Assembly (NCBI GenBank): GCA_006384855.1
Contig: VCJN01003051.1
Location: 62,001-126,000, forward strand
Reading direction: 5' to 3'
Source of the DNA: Tetraselmis striata
Taxonomy: Eukaryota; Chlorophyta; Chlorodendrophyceae; Chlorodendrales; Chlorodendraceae
DNA: 64,000 nt
Shown: piece after piece, positions 35,203-45,958 of the stretch
Position numbering within the stretch: the stretch's first letter is position 1
How the letters are laid out: each line of letters begins with the position of its first letter
Position numbers and translations under genes: made by a program
Notes under the pieces: generated by a model
Database searches by the model: none
What the model was told of the DNA's origin: nothing
What the model saw: the letters and a program-made list of their open reading frames with translations, nothing else

Positions 35203-38200
35203 CCGCATGTCGGCATCTCCCCCTCCCTCCAAACGGCACGTCGCATGCCGTCGGTGAGGCGATTGTCTTCCACTCCTGACGCCCAGCCCGGTGCCCTCTG
35301 TGCGCTTGGCTCGCAGGTCGACATGCCCAGCAGGCCAGCCGCCTACGACGCCATCCGCGACGTGCTCCGCCTCCTGGACGACCCCTTCACCCGCTTCCTG
35401 GACCCCGAGCAGTTCCGGGCGCTCAGCAGCGGCACCAAGGGCGCCGTGACCGGTGCGGCGCTGGCCTTGCCATCCGCCTTTTTATCAACACGCGAGTGGC
35501 GGCATGAAGGCCAGCGGCATTGACCGTCTTGCTGACTGGTGCTTGCGGGGGCGGCAGGGGTTGGCCTGGAGGTGGGCTACGATGCGAACGAGGGCGCGGA
35601 CAGCCGGCTCGTTGTGGTGGCGCCCTCTGACGGAGGCCCAGCGGACAGGTGCGGAACGCCACGCCAACGGACCCGGGGGGGGGGGGGGGGGGGGGGGCTG
35701 TTCCCAGCAGCGGCCTGCCGGCGCTTTTACCCTAATTTGATGGCGATGTCTACACTTTGATGGCTCATGTATTTATGTGCAATCGCCCAGAGTGGTGATA
35801 AGCCTTCAGTTGGCACATTTAGGCTACGTTGGCGTGAGTACGTTGGCGGCTTGCCTCTGCGGTGTGAGCGGGACTCCACGTAGGGCTAGTGGGACTCCAC
35901 GTAGGGTTTGGTGCAGTGTTACTGGTTGGATGTTACAATGAACATATGGTGGGGGTCATAGTAAAGTTTTGTACTCACGCAAACAGTCACAGAAGGGCCA
36001 CAATGACCCCTATTGGCGCATTACGCACGGTGCGCACATGCCGGGATGCGCTAGCTGGCGCATGTTGGGGCGTGTGTGTCTTGACTGGCACATGATGGCG
36101 GTCCCAGGGCGGGCATCCGGCCGAAGGACGTCATTCTGTCCATCGACGGGAAGGACACCAAGAGCCTCACGCTGTACCAGGCCGCGGAGCTGCTGCAGGT
36201 GAAGCGCCCCGCCCCCCGCGTGCGCTGGCACTAGCGTCTCCCCCCCCCCCCCCCCCCCCCTCCTCATTCCCCCCCATGGAGCAGGTTAGTGTTCTTTGCA
36301 CTTAAAGAAGGTTAAGAATAGGATAGGATGAAGTGGAATCTTGACCTATCCTAAGGGTCACTATACCTATATGTGATGTGCAGACGTGTCCAGAGAATCG
36401 CTATACATAAATATAAATATATACATATATATAAATATGTATATATATATATATCAATACATATGTATATATATGTATACATACAGACATACATACATTA
36501 TATATACACACACATATATATTATACGTATATACTTACCGTTTACCCTTCAGAGGGCTGCACGCTGTGCACTTTGATTTGTGGGCCCTATGCGGGTTCGT
36601 TCAGCCGGCCTGACAGCCGGCCTGCTTCGCCCAGGAATAAAGTTGTAAGGAGTTTCAAAATTCAAATGTATACTTGCCCGCTTATTTCAGTGTAGCTTTG
36701 CCTTGAAGAACCGGGCAGGCTGGAATTTGCCACATGGGCATTGGCGGAGGGTTCCAAGGGGACTTCTCAGCAATAAATAGCGATGCCCTTGGATGGTTGT
36801 TTTGGGCGCCGACACGTCCACCGGCCGTGTGGTGCATGTTTCCCTCAGAGACTGTCCTCCAAAGGTTGCGGCGGTGGCGGTGGTGGTGGCGGTGGGCGAG
36901 GCTCTGACCACCGCCGGGCGATGGGTGCCGTGCTTCTGCAGGGTGCAGAGGGGAGCAGCGTGGAGCTGTCAGTCCAGCACGGGGAACGCGGCCCCTTGCA
37001 GACTGTGACGCTGCAGCGCGCCGTGATCAAGCTCAACCCGGTGTCGTACGGCATGTGCGGGCCGGTGTCGGCCAGCGTGGGCGGCGCGGCGGACAAGCTC
37101 GGCTACATTAAGGTGTCCACCTTCAATAAGAACACGTTTGAAGCGACGCAGCAGGCGCTTCTGAAGCTCAAGGTGCGCCTGGGGTTCCGCAGCAGCCACA
37201 AGCGCCGTCCCCGGGCTGGACATGGGAGCGGACGAGCGCTTCTTTGCCGCCCTCTCTCCCGCTCATCTCACCAAACAGTGCATGCATACGCCTGTACCGG
37301 CAGGAGCAAGGCGCGGAGCGCTACGTGCTGGACGTCCGCAACAACGGCGGGGGGCTCTTCCCGGCCGGCGTCCAAGTGGCCAAGCTCTTCATCAGAGCCG
37401 GCGACATCGTGCTGATCGCCGACAGCCAGGGCATTCGCGACTCTTACTCCGCGGACCTCACCGCCATCGAGGACAAGAAGCCCATGGCGGTGCGTAGGGC
37501 GTTGTTGTGCGCCATGCAGCCCTCGCTGTATATACCTGGCCACGCTCTGGGTCCGCAAATAGATTACATATCTATATCTATAATATATATATATATATAT
37601 ATATGTACATGTGTGTATATAAGTGTATATACATGTACATAATGTGTTATATCATGTACATATCGTAATGTACTAATATTTCTATTTATTTATTGACCTC
37701 CTTAAAAGAGAGATAGATAGAGAGGCTATATTTATTTCAAAGATTCATTAGAATGCACCACGAATATGGTACGGAATCTCCAACTGGTGCTGCAAAACAG
37801 GTCCTTATTTTTCTGACACACAAACCAAATTAATTGTTACATGGAGGTCTGAAGCTGCCTGCGTGTTGGCGCTCACCCGGGGCTGTATGTTGTGGTTGCC
37901 GCGCAGGTGCTGGTCAACAAGGGGACAGCCAGCGCGGCGGAGGTCCTGACCGGGGCGCTGCAAGACAACGGGCGCGCCACCGTCGTCGGCGAGAAGACGT
38001 TCGGGAAGGGCATCATCCAGACGGTGGTGCCGCTCAGCGACGGGTCAGCAGTGGCGGTCACGGCGGCGGCCTACCAGACGCCCAACGAAGTCAGCATCAA
38101 CAAGGTACCCACCCAAGCGCTCAAACGCCGCACACTGAGCCCTATCACGTGAACGACGTACCACTCCCAGTACTTTACCTCTATTTTCTGCGCCAACACA

Positions 38201-38466
38201 ATATATCGTGACTTGCTACGTTGCCCGCATTGTGCGCCACCTCCTACCTATAGCATAGTGGCTGTGACCATTCTCGACATTGCAACATCAATCTGCGCGT
38301 AATGCTTAATTGCAACTCGGCAGAGAGAAGGTGACGCAGTGAGTGTTTTTGTTTGCCACAGATTGGCATCACTCCGGATCTTCCTCTGCCCGATGACGTC
38401 CCCACCAACCCTGAGGCGTTCTGCAAGCTGGTTGAGAGCAGCGCTGCGCCCCGACTGTATAGGTAG
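34440..38466 (+). CDS. CTPA: Carboxyl-terminal processing protease (D1-processing type), thylakoid lumen
   Basis: Serine protease that trims the C-terminus of photosystem II D1 in the thylakoid lumen. Ten exons: 34440-34586, 34831-34935, 35077-35163, 35317-35452, 35558-35648, 36108-36198, 36942-37172, 37304-37489, 37907-38104, 38362-38466; phases 0,0,0,1,2,0,0,0,0; 458 aa. Exon 1 is a Ser/Arg-rich plastid transit peptide. Exon 2 holds a hydrophobic lumen signal ending [11 protein letters not shown]. Then come [29 protein letters not shown], a PDZ domain ([16 protein letters not shown]...[10 protein letters not shown]) and the S41 core with [16 protein letters not shown]. The catalytic Ser is in [11 protein letters not shown] and the Lys in [10 protein letters not shown]. 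It ends in [12 protein letters not shown]. Intron 3 needs a GC donor (AAG|GCAATC), directly followed by 29 C. Confidence 0.95.
35164..35197. repeat. GC donor followed by poly-C, Ctp intron 3
   Basis: The intron begins GCAAT then 29 C (35169-35197). The junction is fixed by homology ([19 protein letters not shown]). Confidence 0.85.
35678..35697. repeat. Poly-G in Ctp intron 5
   Basis: About 20 G on the coding strand, 29 nt after the donor at 35649. Confidence 0.9.
36240..36260. repeat. Poly-C in Ctp intron 6
   Basis: 21 C, 41 nt after the donor at 36199. The same intron has a long TA-rich microsatellite region (about 36405-36535). Confidence 0.9.
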
Positions 38467-41319
38467 CGCGCATCAAGCAGCGTTGCGTGTATCACGTGAT
38501 AGCAATTTTGGCAGCAAGCTTCCATTGAACAGCGAATCAAATCCTGACGGGCTTCTTCAATGTCTCTTGTCCAGCACCTTGTACAGCCGCATTGTCCCGG
38601 CTCACCCAGCCTTTGCAGCATAGTGCACTGGATGCAGCATCAGGAATTGTGCTCCCAACGCGTGTCGCACGTGCAGCCTTATTAGCCGTGGTCAAATATT
38701 GCTTGGAGTACAAGTAGCAAGAATATCTATTCAAATTTCCTGGTTCTCAATGAATAATTCGAATGAAGAACTGTGGCATAGAGTGTTGTGAAAAGGATGT
38801 TTTCCATGTAGACGAAGGTAGCCCGATGAACAACTGACTGACCATACATAGTCCGCCTATCAGCTGAGTAAACTACAGACCGCTGTTGGTATATTGTTCG
38901 CGAGGGCCTTTGGCGGTACAGGTAAATTCCTCAGTTTTACGTAGAGCTGTATATCTTAGGATCTATGTATGGCAGTTAGCGGCTGTTGCTGCATGCTGCT
39001 GGCATTTACTACGCGGGCAGCGCGAACATGTATCTACGTCAATAATAATTACCCTTCACACATCTTACATTACCTGTTTGTTCTACCCTTACTGTATATG
39101 TCGTGATGACAGCGATGTATGCGGCTGCTCAGTTATAACTGCATAGTATATACAGTGTTTTAGTATTTGTTAATATCCGCATAAATATCCGTAAGCATCA
39201 AGCAGCAATAAATATTGATAATCTTTATATGCCGGTTTGGTACCAGCGGCGGACGTGACATATACAGCAGCGCGTTTCCACGGTTCATCGTCTAGGCCTT
39301 CATGGTACCCTAGGATCATGGTACCCATACGTCCATGACGCGATCCAAGGTGCTAGCAGCACGCCAGCATTTCGTGCTTGTGTGCTCCCCTTTCTCTTAT
39401 TCTTCTTGCCCCCCCCCCCCCCCCTCCCCCCAACCGTTATTGGCGCTACATTTAGCGCCTTTCCTAGTATGTCCATTGTGTAACGTCGTAGTGTGAGCAT
39501 CCTCCCCATTTGTGCAAGACGGCAGTAGCATTTTTGGCGGGCGCCGCGGTAATAGGTAGACAGAAGTCCCCAACCACGTGGTGATGGTACGCCGTTTGCG
39601 CTATACAAAAGCGCATACTGCCAGCAGGCGGCAGCAAAAACTAGAGGTATTATTTGACGCATCTTGCAGCATCAGTACATATAATGTATGACTACTAATA
39701 TAATCTCATCTACTTTCTACTCCATGTACATTGTTGTTGGAGCTATGCGCACGCAAGCCACGCACCATGCTCATCATATGCTCCGAAACCATCTCAATCA
39801 CCAGATAAAACGCATGTTGTCGATTCCGGCCCACTATTGCACGAACAGTATACCCGCATGGCATGTTTATTTGTGTGAGTTACACTAGGCGCTATATGAG
39901 TGGTAACGAAGGACGATAACATGTGCTTGAAGCGATATATAAACAGAATAACGCCATGTTGGGGCACACGAGGCTGAGCAAGAGCAAATTTCATCTGCCA
40001 GCATTTCGACATAATGTTGTGGATTGTAGCTGACACTACTCGTGCAGCAGAAGAACGGAGCGCACGGGCCAAATTCTGACGGAACTCAGCCGGCGACTAT
40101 TCACCTATGTAGTTCCGTAGAGCAGGAGCTGTGCAAGCTCGCAATATATAGCCGCATTGACATATGGCCGAGCCGTGAGGGGATGGAGACGTCCTATTGG
40201 CAGCCATGAGCACCCCAAACACATATACCAACGCCCATAAAGGCGACGGACGAAGGCTCTAAAGCAACCCGTGCACTCAACCATAGAAAGGCTAAAAGCG
40301 ATGGACATGTTGCACGGGTTAACTGGCAGGAAGCATCGTCATTCGATTGCTTATGCTTCCGCTCACCCTTAGTGGCAACGGCAGCATGCTCATTCCGATG
40401 TGCATTGACGTTGGCCCATGTATTGCATAGTCAGTGAAGGTAAAAATCATGTGGTGCTCATTCAGTCCAGTCCAACCCAATGATTCAACAACACACCCGC
40501 CGGACGCGTGGAATCGGCCAGTCGGATACAGCCCCACGCAGCCTCAAAAACCACTTATAGTCGCTGTCCATCACACCATCGGTCCGTTGCGATGTCAGTC
40601 CAAAGGAGCACAAGGCGCTTGGGTATTTCGTGCTTGTAGGGAAGAAGCCAAAATGTAGAAGTTCCCTGGTCGATTCGACCATCTGAACCTGGAACTTAAT
40701 ATGATTGGGGCGCGCGCTCATGGGTAGAGTGAGTGACTACAAATGTGCAAGTCGGCGGCTCGAGACCGGGCGCCGGGCCGTGAGAGCTTAGTCGTCACTG
40801 CATATTCCTACCGCAATACTGTCTCATCTCGTAGTACAGACGCAGTGATGATTCGGTACTAAGGTACGTCACGAATTGAATGTGGACGTGAAAAATGGGC
40901 CGACGCGCGGATATAGGTTGGCTGGTCCCAACGCTCGCCTAGGCGATCGGGATTACGGGTACTGGTACTTGCTTGTTCGCCACATGACATGGGAGCAGTT
41001 GCAAGCGGAGGGGGCAGAGTGGAGGGAGCTGACCTGGCAGGTCAAGGCGTCTCGCAGCTTTGTAAAGGGAATCGTGGACAAGGCCTATAAGTACGTGCCC
41101 GTGCTGCAACAAGATGATCCGCAAGTATGGCGATGATGTTTCCCCAAAGAAGACCAAGAACGGGCTGAGGGAATTTGCAAGGCTCCATGCTGCGCATAGA
41201 TTTATCTCGAATTGTTTTGCAGCGTTTACATATGTATTTCAAATATGTTTCATGCTGATTGGTAATACTATGTTGCTGAATGATTGTTTATAACTATATG
41301 CACATTGCATGTACCTCAA
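38467..41319. other. Intergenic region, no gene recognised
   Basis: About 2.9 kb. Has a C run (about 39411-39424) and several short frames without signatures. A frame at 40876-41136 (WEQLQAEGAEWRELTWQVKASRSF) is isolated and could be a remnant of the transposase-like fragment that follows. It is on the same strand but in a different frame. Confidence 0.35.
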
Positions 41320-42110
41320 GCTCCCACTGCTACACATCGGAGCCAAGCGTAAGATATCTGATCTCCTGCACATCAACCTCCGCAGCACGGTGGGGTTGTA
41401 ATACAGTACGGTCCAGCGCCGCTGTGCCACCCCAGAGGACATGCGGGCGTTGCGGTAGTGGATGTTCGACGAGCTCGGAATCACAGTCAACAGCAAGAAG
41501 AGACAAACAAGATGCTGTCTTTATTGGCCAGAAGAAGGAGTCCTCGGCGCATAGTGCGTCAAGCTGATCGCCCAGTACGACAAGGCGCTGGAGCACGTCA
41601 AGGAGACTTACCCGACGGTGAGCGCCCCTGATGATGTGCAGGCGCATACCACCTGGGAGATTTGGAAGCAGCTATGGGAGATTGTTGTTGGAGCCCATGG
41701 ACCCAACGCGCGCACGTGGCACCGCCCAAGTGCCACCTCTGCATTTGCGGGAGACTCGCGCACATGTCAAGCAAGTCAAGCAAGTGGCAGAGAAATTCGT
41801 GCATGCATTTGTCAATGCTGCAGGTGAGAATGACGCTGCCACCGTGTACTGCCACATTCTGCGGTGCCATATCCCCGATTACATCATGTGGTATGGCGAC
41901 CTGATGAAGTATGACTGCAGCGGGTCTGAGCACGCTCACTCCGTCACAAAGACTGCCTACCGGAGGGGCACTGCTAGGCACCGCCCAGAGTTCAGAGTAG
42001 GGGAGGTCTTTGGCTACATGAAAATTCATGAAAGCCACCAACATGAGCTGCCCACACCAGAGCGGCCGAAGCGGGGCCCGCAGGGCAAGAAGCGCGGTGC
42101 GCCCACGTAG
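41320..42110 (+). pseudogene. Degenerate transposase-like fragment
   Basis: Broken frames encode LPLLHIGAKRKISDLLHINLR (about 41320-41395) and, in 41631-42110, HVKQVAEKFVHAFVNAAG, YCHILRCHIPDYIMWYGDL and SGSEHAHSVTKTAYRRGTARH. This order (D-x-LHINLR, a stretch of helix, HxxxxHxPxxxxxxGxL, then a Glu/His-rich QGxE-like box) resembles the C-terminal part of an unnamed transposon-encoded family common in algal and animal genomes. It ends in a basic tail (RPKRGPQGKKRG) just before a C run. The family name is not recognised with certainty, and the 5' part is frameshifted. Confidence 0.4.
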
Positions 42111-42114
42111 AGCG

Positions 42115-42115
<1 letters not shown>

Positions 42116-42142
<27 letters not shown>
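42116..42142. repeat. Poly-C tract
   Basis: About 27 C directly after the transposase-like fragment. Confidence 0.9.
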
Positions 42143-42145
<3 letters not shown>

Positions 42146-42815
42146 CCAGGGCACCAAACGGGCTGCGCCCACGAGAGCCGCAGCACCGCAGCCCCCTCTC
42201 CCCATAGAACCATATTGTAATAGTTTTTCGTGACATTTGCGATCCAAAGTTTCAGAGATGTAGGGAAAATATTATAGCGCACGGCTAGCGCCTAGCCGCC
42301 GCCTTCTTGTCATCGAGCATTTCATTTCCCTCACGCACTCTCTTGCGCTGCTCTCTCTAAAGGCGGGCATGGGCATCCCTAAGCATGCTGACATCCCTCA
42401 GCATGCTGGGGGACTCGGTGTTGCTAACACCGCCGTACTTGCCTACTGTAGTTCCATCGGCACGCCCGAGCTTCCGACCGTCTGATTGCCTTGGGGTGGG
42501 AGAGCCAGCGGGGGTGGCTGCCGGCGTAACCTCTTCATGCGCCACGTTGCGCCTGTACAACGGTATCTCCGCGGACATCAACAGGTCCGCCTCCGGCGCT
42601 CCAGCATCATAATGCTTCTTCCAACAGCGCCGGAGGCCCGCCTTCAGCTTGGCCTCAATGGCTGTCCGCGGCTTGGCCTACTCAGGTGGCGGCATGCGGG
42701 GCCACTTGATGTTCGTCTGGAAGTCCTGCGGCCAGTCCCTCTGCCCAGACATGACGGGGGGAAGGGTGACGACATTGTACAGTCACCACTTTCATGGTGT
42801 ACAACTTTGTCACCT
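42143..42815. other. Spacer; possible 3' exons of the CxxC gene
   Basis: On the minus strand, open segments such as 42581-42357 and about 42720-42590 (basic, KPRTAIEAKLKAGLRRCWKK) could be exons of the upstream minus gene or transposon remnants. No junctions can be fixed. Confidence 0.3.
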
Positions 42816-43575
42816 TCACATACTCTGAATAGAGCACGGAGAGAGTGAGCGGGGGGACTGGGGCGCGGATAGTCCCAGCCGGTGCGAATAGAAGAAGAAT
42901 TGCCCGAAGCAACGCGACGAGAAGTCCGCCTGCCCGAGGAACCGCTCCAGCTCCTCGCATGTGAAAATAACGAAGCCTCGGAGGGTGGAGCTCGCCGACG
43001 AGGGCTCGTACTTCTTCATGCCCTCCCGGTAGGCGAGGGCCTCCAGAACGCCGACGCCAGTGACATGCCACTCGATGTATTTGCCGGAGATGCCGCCCTT
43101 GGCACCGACTAGGCCCTTGAAGACCTTGTAGCGCACCACGGTCTTCTCCGCCTCGACGTCCTGGGGAATGAAGCGGCTGATGGTGTCCTGCTTGCACGAC
43201 CGGCAGAGCGTGCCGGCCGGTATCCTGAAGAGCGGGCGGGGGCGGCAACAGAAAATAGAATGGCATGTAGCGACTACGACTGGCATTACGAGTTAATTGT
43301 AATCATCAACCACCCAACCCCGCCGCCATCGGTTAAGCACGTGGCGGCACTCACTTGTAGAGCATGCCGGTGGACTGCCCACCATCGACGTCCGTGATAT
43401 TGAAGGCCTCCGCCTCGGCGAGGCAGGGCAAGCAGTAAGCGGCCCCGCGTACGACGGTGCCGTGCTTGACGAGACGCCCCGGGGCCGCCAAGACGCGTCC
43501 GGTAGTCGGGGGCAGCTCCAAATCGTCCTCTTCGTCGCTCCCCTCATACTCCCACTCCGACCCACTACCCACCAT
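42816..43575 (-). CDS. CxxC/CxxC zinc-ribbon-like protein of unknown function
   Basis: Not recognised. Two minus-strand exons: 43575-43355 and 43224-42816, joined in phase 2 (TACAA|GTGAGT donor, CTTCAG acceptor), about 209 aa if the stop at 42816 is real. The N-terminus is acidic (EWEYEGSDEEDDLELPP). Two cysteine pairs, AAYCLPCLAEAE and GTLCRSCKQDT, are split by the intron and could bind one zinc ion. Then follow KVFKGLVGAKGGISGKYIEWHV and FTCEELERFLGQ. The C-terminus (SHRLGLSAPQSPRSL) may be read-through into an intron. It lies between transposon remnants on both sides, so it may itself be part of a mobile element. The start follows CCCTCAG, so an upstream exon is possible. Confidence 0.45.
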
Positions 43576-44144
43576 CTGAGGGCAGGTTAAGGAGCCTGGT
43601 GCCGTCGTGGTTCGGGTAGCGGGGGTTGGTCCGGGCTACGCGGCCGGGTTGGCTGCGGGTGGGTGCCGCGCCCCCGCCGGTGCCATCCTCCCACTCGCGC
43701 CCTGCCACAGAAATACCCATCCACGGAAACGCGACTAAGGGATTGTAAAACACACTAGGAGAGAATCCCCCAGGCATTGGTGCGAAGTTGAGGGATGAGG
43801 GTGGGTGGGCGTGCGCGCACTGTACAGGGTCGTGAGGGTGGCCACGAAGATGCCGAACTGCTTGGCCCCTGAGGCCAAAGCAGCCGCGCCAGGCAGCCGA
43901 AAGTCCCGTTTTGGGTCCATTGCCCCCCTGCGGGGGCCGGTGCTTCGGTTGGTTGCGGGGCGGTGCGTGGCTGTGATTGAGAATGTGGCAGGTAGGGTGA
44001 CGAGTGGCTGAGTTGGCTTGTACATGGCGCTGTGCCGCACCCGCACGCGTGCAGCTGAGTGGGCGAAAAACGGCATTTTGGACATAACATATTCGGGCAT
44101 TTTTTGCACTACGGTATGGGTTACCGCGGGAAGCGGTGTTTCTT
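43576..44144. other. Spacer between the CxxC gene and LINE copy B
   Basis: No gene recognised. Overlapping open frames on both strands without signatures. Confidence 0.4.
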
Positions 44145-44377
44145 GCGGAGCTAAGCATTTCGGGAATTCGATACATGTGCAACAAAAAGTCAATGTGAGG
44201 GAGGGCGCGACGCCATAGCTGGAAAAATTCCCATTCCTAGTAGAATCCATGGCGCAGTGAAGGGAGGGGGGACTAAATAAATAAGGCAATTAAGTCATCA
44301 GGTGTTGACGCAATAACCTGACTACGAATAAAATCCCTAAACTCCGAAACTAACAACCCAAAATTATGACAGTGAAC

Positions 44378-44398
44378 CCCCCCCCCCCCCCCCCCCCC
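44378..44398. repeat. Poly-C tract inside LINE copy B
   Basis: About 21 C; absent from the matching place in copy A (near 23720-23745). Confidence 0.9.
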
Positions 44399-45275
44399 GC
44401 GCTGGCACCCCATCAACATATGTTTGATATTATCACATTCACCTCCGCCACTACATGCATGGCAGTGTTCAAGGAACTGCTCAAGCATGGCATGAATCCG
44501 GGCCAATCGGCGGGCAAAGAGAAATACTCGGGTGCGTAATTGTATCATAATGTGCAGCCCGGCCATAACCCCCGTGGGAACACCCACACCGTATTGTGGT
44601 AACGGGTTTGACGCATAAGACGCATGGACATATATACCATGGGCGCTAGTGCGTGGTAACGCTGCCAACGATTCACAACGCGCCCACACCGATCCCTTTA
44701 CTAGTTGAGCGGCATCGCGCGCGACTAGGGACCTCCACTCAAGCGGAAGATGCGCCCCCTCAGGTAGCCCTACGTTCGCCCTACTAGCTGGTCGATCTAA
44801 CACCGCACAACCCCCGACGTCCACGTGTTAGGGCGCGCCCGATTTCGCTGTTCGTCTACTAAATGGGTTATACATGTTTTCAATAAGTCGGATGCTTTAA
44901 GGATGAACGCCCGAGCCCGTGCCGCAGCGGCCGTAGCCTCTATGGGCGCAATATCCAATTCCTGCATCATCGGTGCAGTGGCCGCCCCAGGGGGTTTTTA
45001 CCCACCCCAACAAGGCACCGCGAGCACGGATTGAGTACGGTTTGTAATTTATTTGCGCCGCTAGTTCTATCCATACCCTACTATACTTCACACCCGTAAG
45101 TTAGAACCGGTAGTACACAGGTTTTTGACACACACGAACATTAATTATGGAATTATGTCCCGTCCACCGACTAATACCGAATCAAGCGCCTCGATGGCGC
45201 ATTTATACCCTTCTCAACCCGGTCGTCCACAAAATGCCGCATACCTAAATCCGAGTATGACCGTACCCAAATATA

Positions 45276-45347
45276 TTTACATGAGCTAGCAGCAGAAGGC
45301 GATACCTGAAATCACCAAAGAAAAGGACAATCAGAAATAAGGTCCTC
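45276..45347 (-). mobile_element. Short interspersed element, copy 3, inside LINE copy B
   Basis: The reverse complement matches copies 1 and 4. On the minus strand TATTTGGGTACGGT occurs on each side, a 14-bp target duplication. LINE copy A has the same place uninterrupted (ATATTTGGGTTCGGTCATC at about 21799). Confidence 0.85.
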
Positions 45348-45545
45348 AAATACCGTACCCAAATACCTATATTCATTTACAACCGGTACTCGTTCCCCCC
45401 CAAGCTGCCATCGGGCAGCTTTTTTCGCGTGACGCGGTCTCGTCGGGATGTAGGGTCGGCCTGATGCCATCTCCCCAAACCCCATAAATTCGTCCTCCGC
45501 CCATTGCGAGAAGTGGGCGAACATGGCGGCAGCAGGTTGATATAG

Positions 45546-45958
45546 TCGCTATCTTTTTGGTAATACAGGGAGAGCGTCAAGAGAGTGCACGGAAAGTAGT
45601 CGCTACTGGGGAAGGTTGATATCGAACGACCCTGTGATTTGCTGTTACGACTGCTGTCTTTTAATTCACACAGTACTCGTACGAGTAGTCGTGGCTATAC
45701 GAGAGCTATTTTACATACATACAGCGTGCCCGGTAAACCCGAAAATATATCCGTACATCATCAGCTCACGTGTCACCGCCGCGCGTGTCACCGCCATCGC
45801 CGCCAGCAACGGCTCGCCGATCGGCCATCGCTCACTTGACCGCCGGGGGGCAGCCCCCTCCATACACAACAGACGGAGACGCCCTGGCGAACGGTCAGAC
45901 ACAAGGTCCACACTACTCGCCGCCTTCAGCTGGGCTCCGATTTATGTTCCTGCGAATC
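45546..45958. other. Spacer before the PsbP-domain gene
   Basis: No gene recognised; presumed promoter and leader of the PsbP-domain gene. Confidence 0.4.

Larger units (their letters stand above)
44145..45545 (-). pseudogene. LINE 3' fragment, copy B
   Basis: Paralogue of 21480-24005 on the opposite strand. Contains PVVNEYRYLGTV (near 45370), the YGCEV/NKLQTVLN region (near 45050-45100) and a C-terminal open frame 44824-44273. That frame has a CCHC-type knuckle, CHACSGGGECDNIKHMLMGC, typical of the RVT zinc region at the end of LINE pol proteins. The frame ends in FRDFIRSQVIASTPDDLIALFI. A run of C (44378-44398 on +) interrupts the coding sequence right after the knuckle where copy A has none. 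The short element sits in the middle at 45276-45347. Confidence 0.75.
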
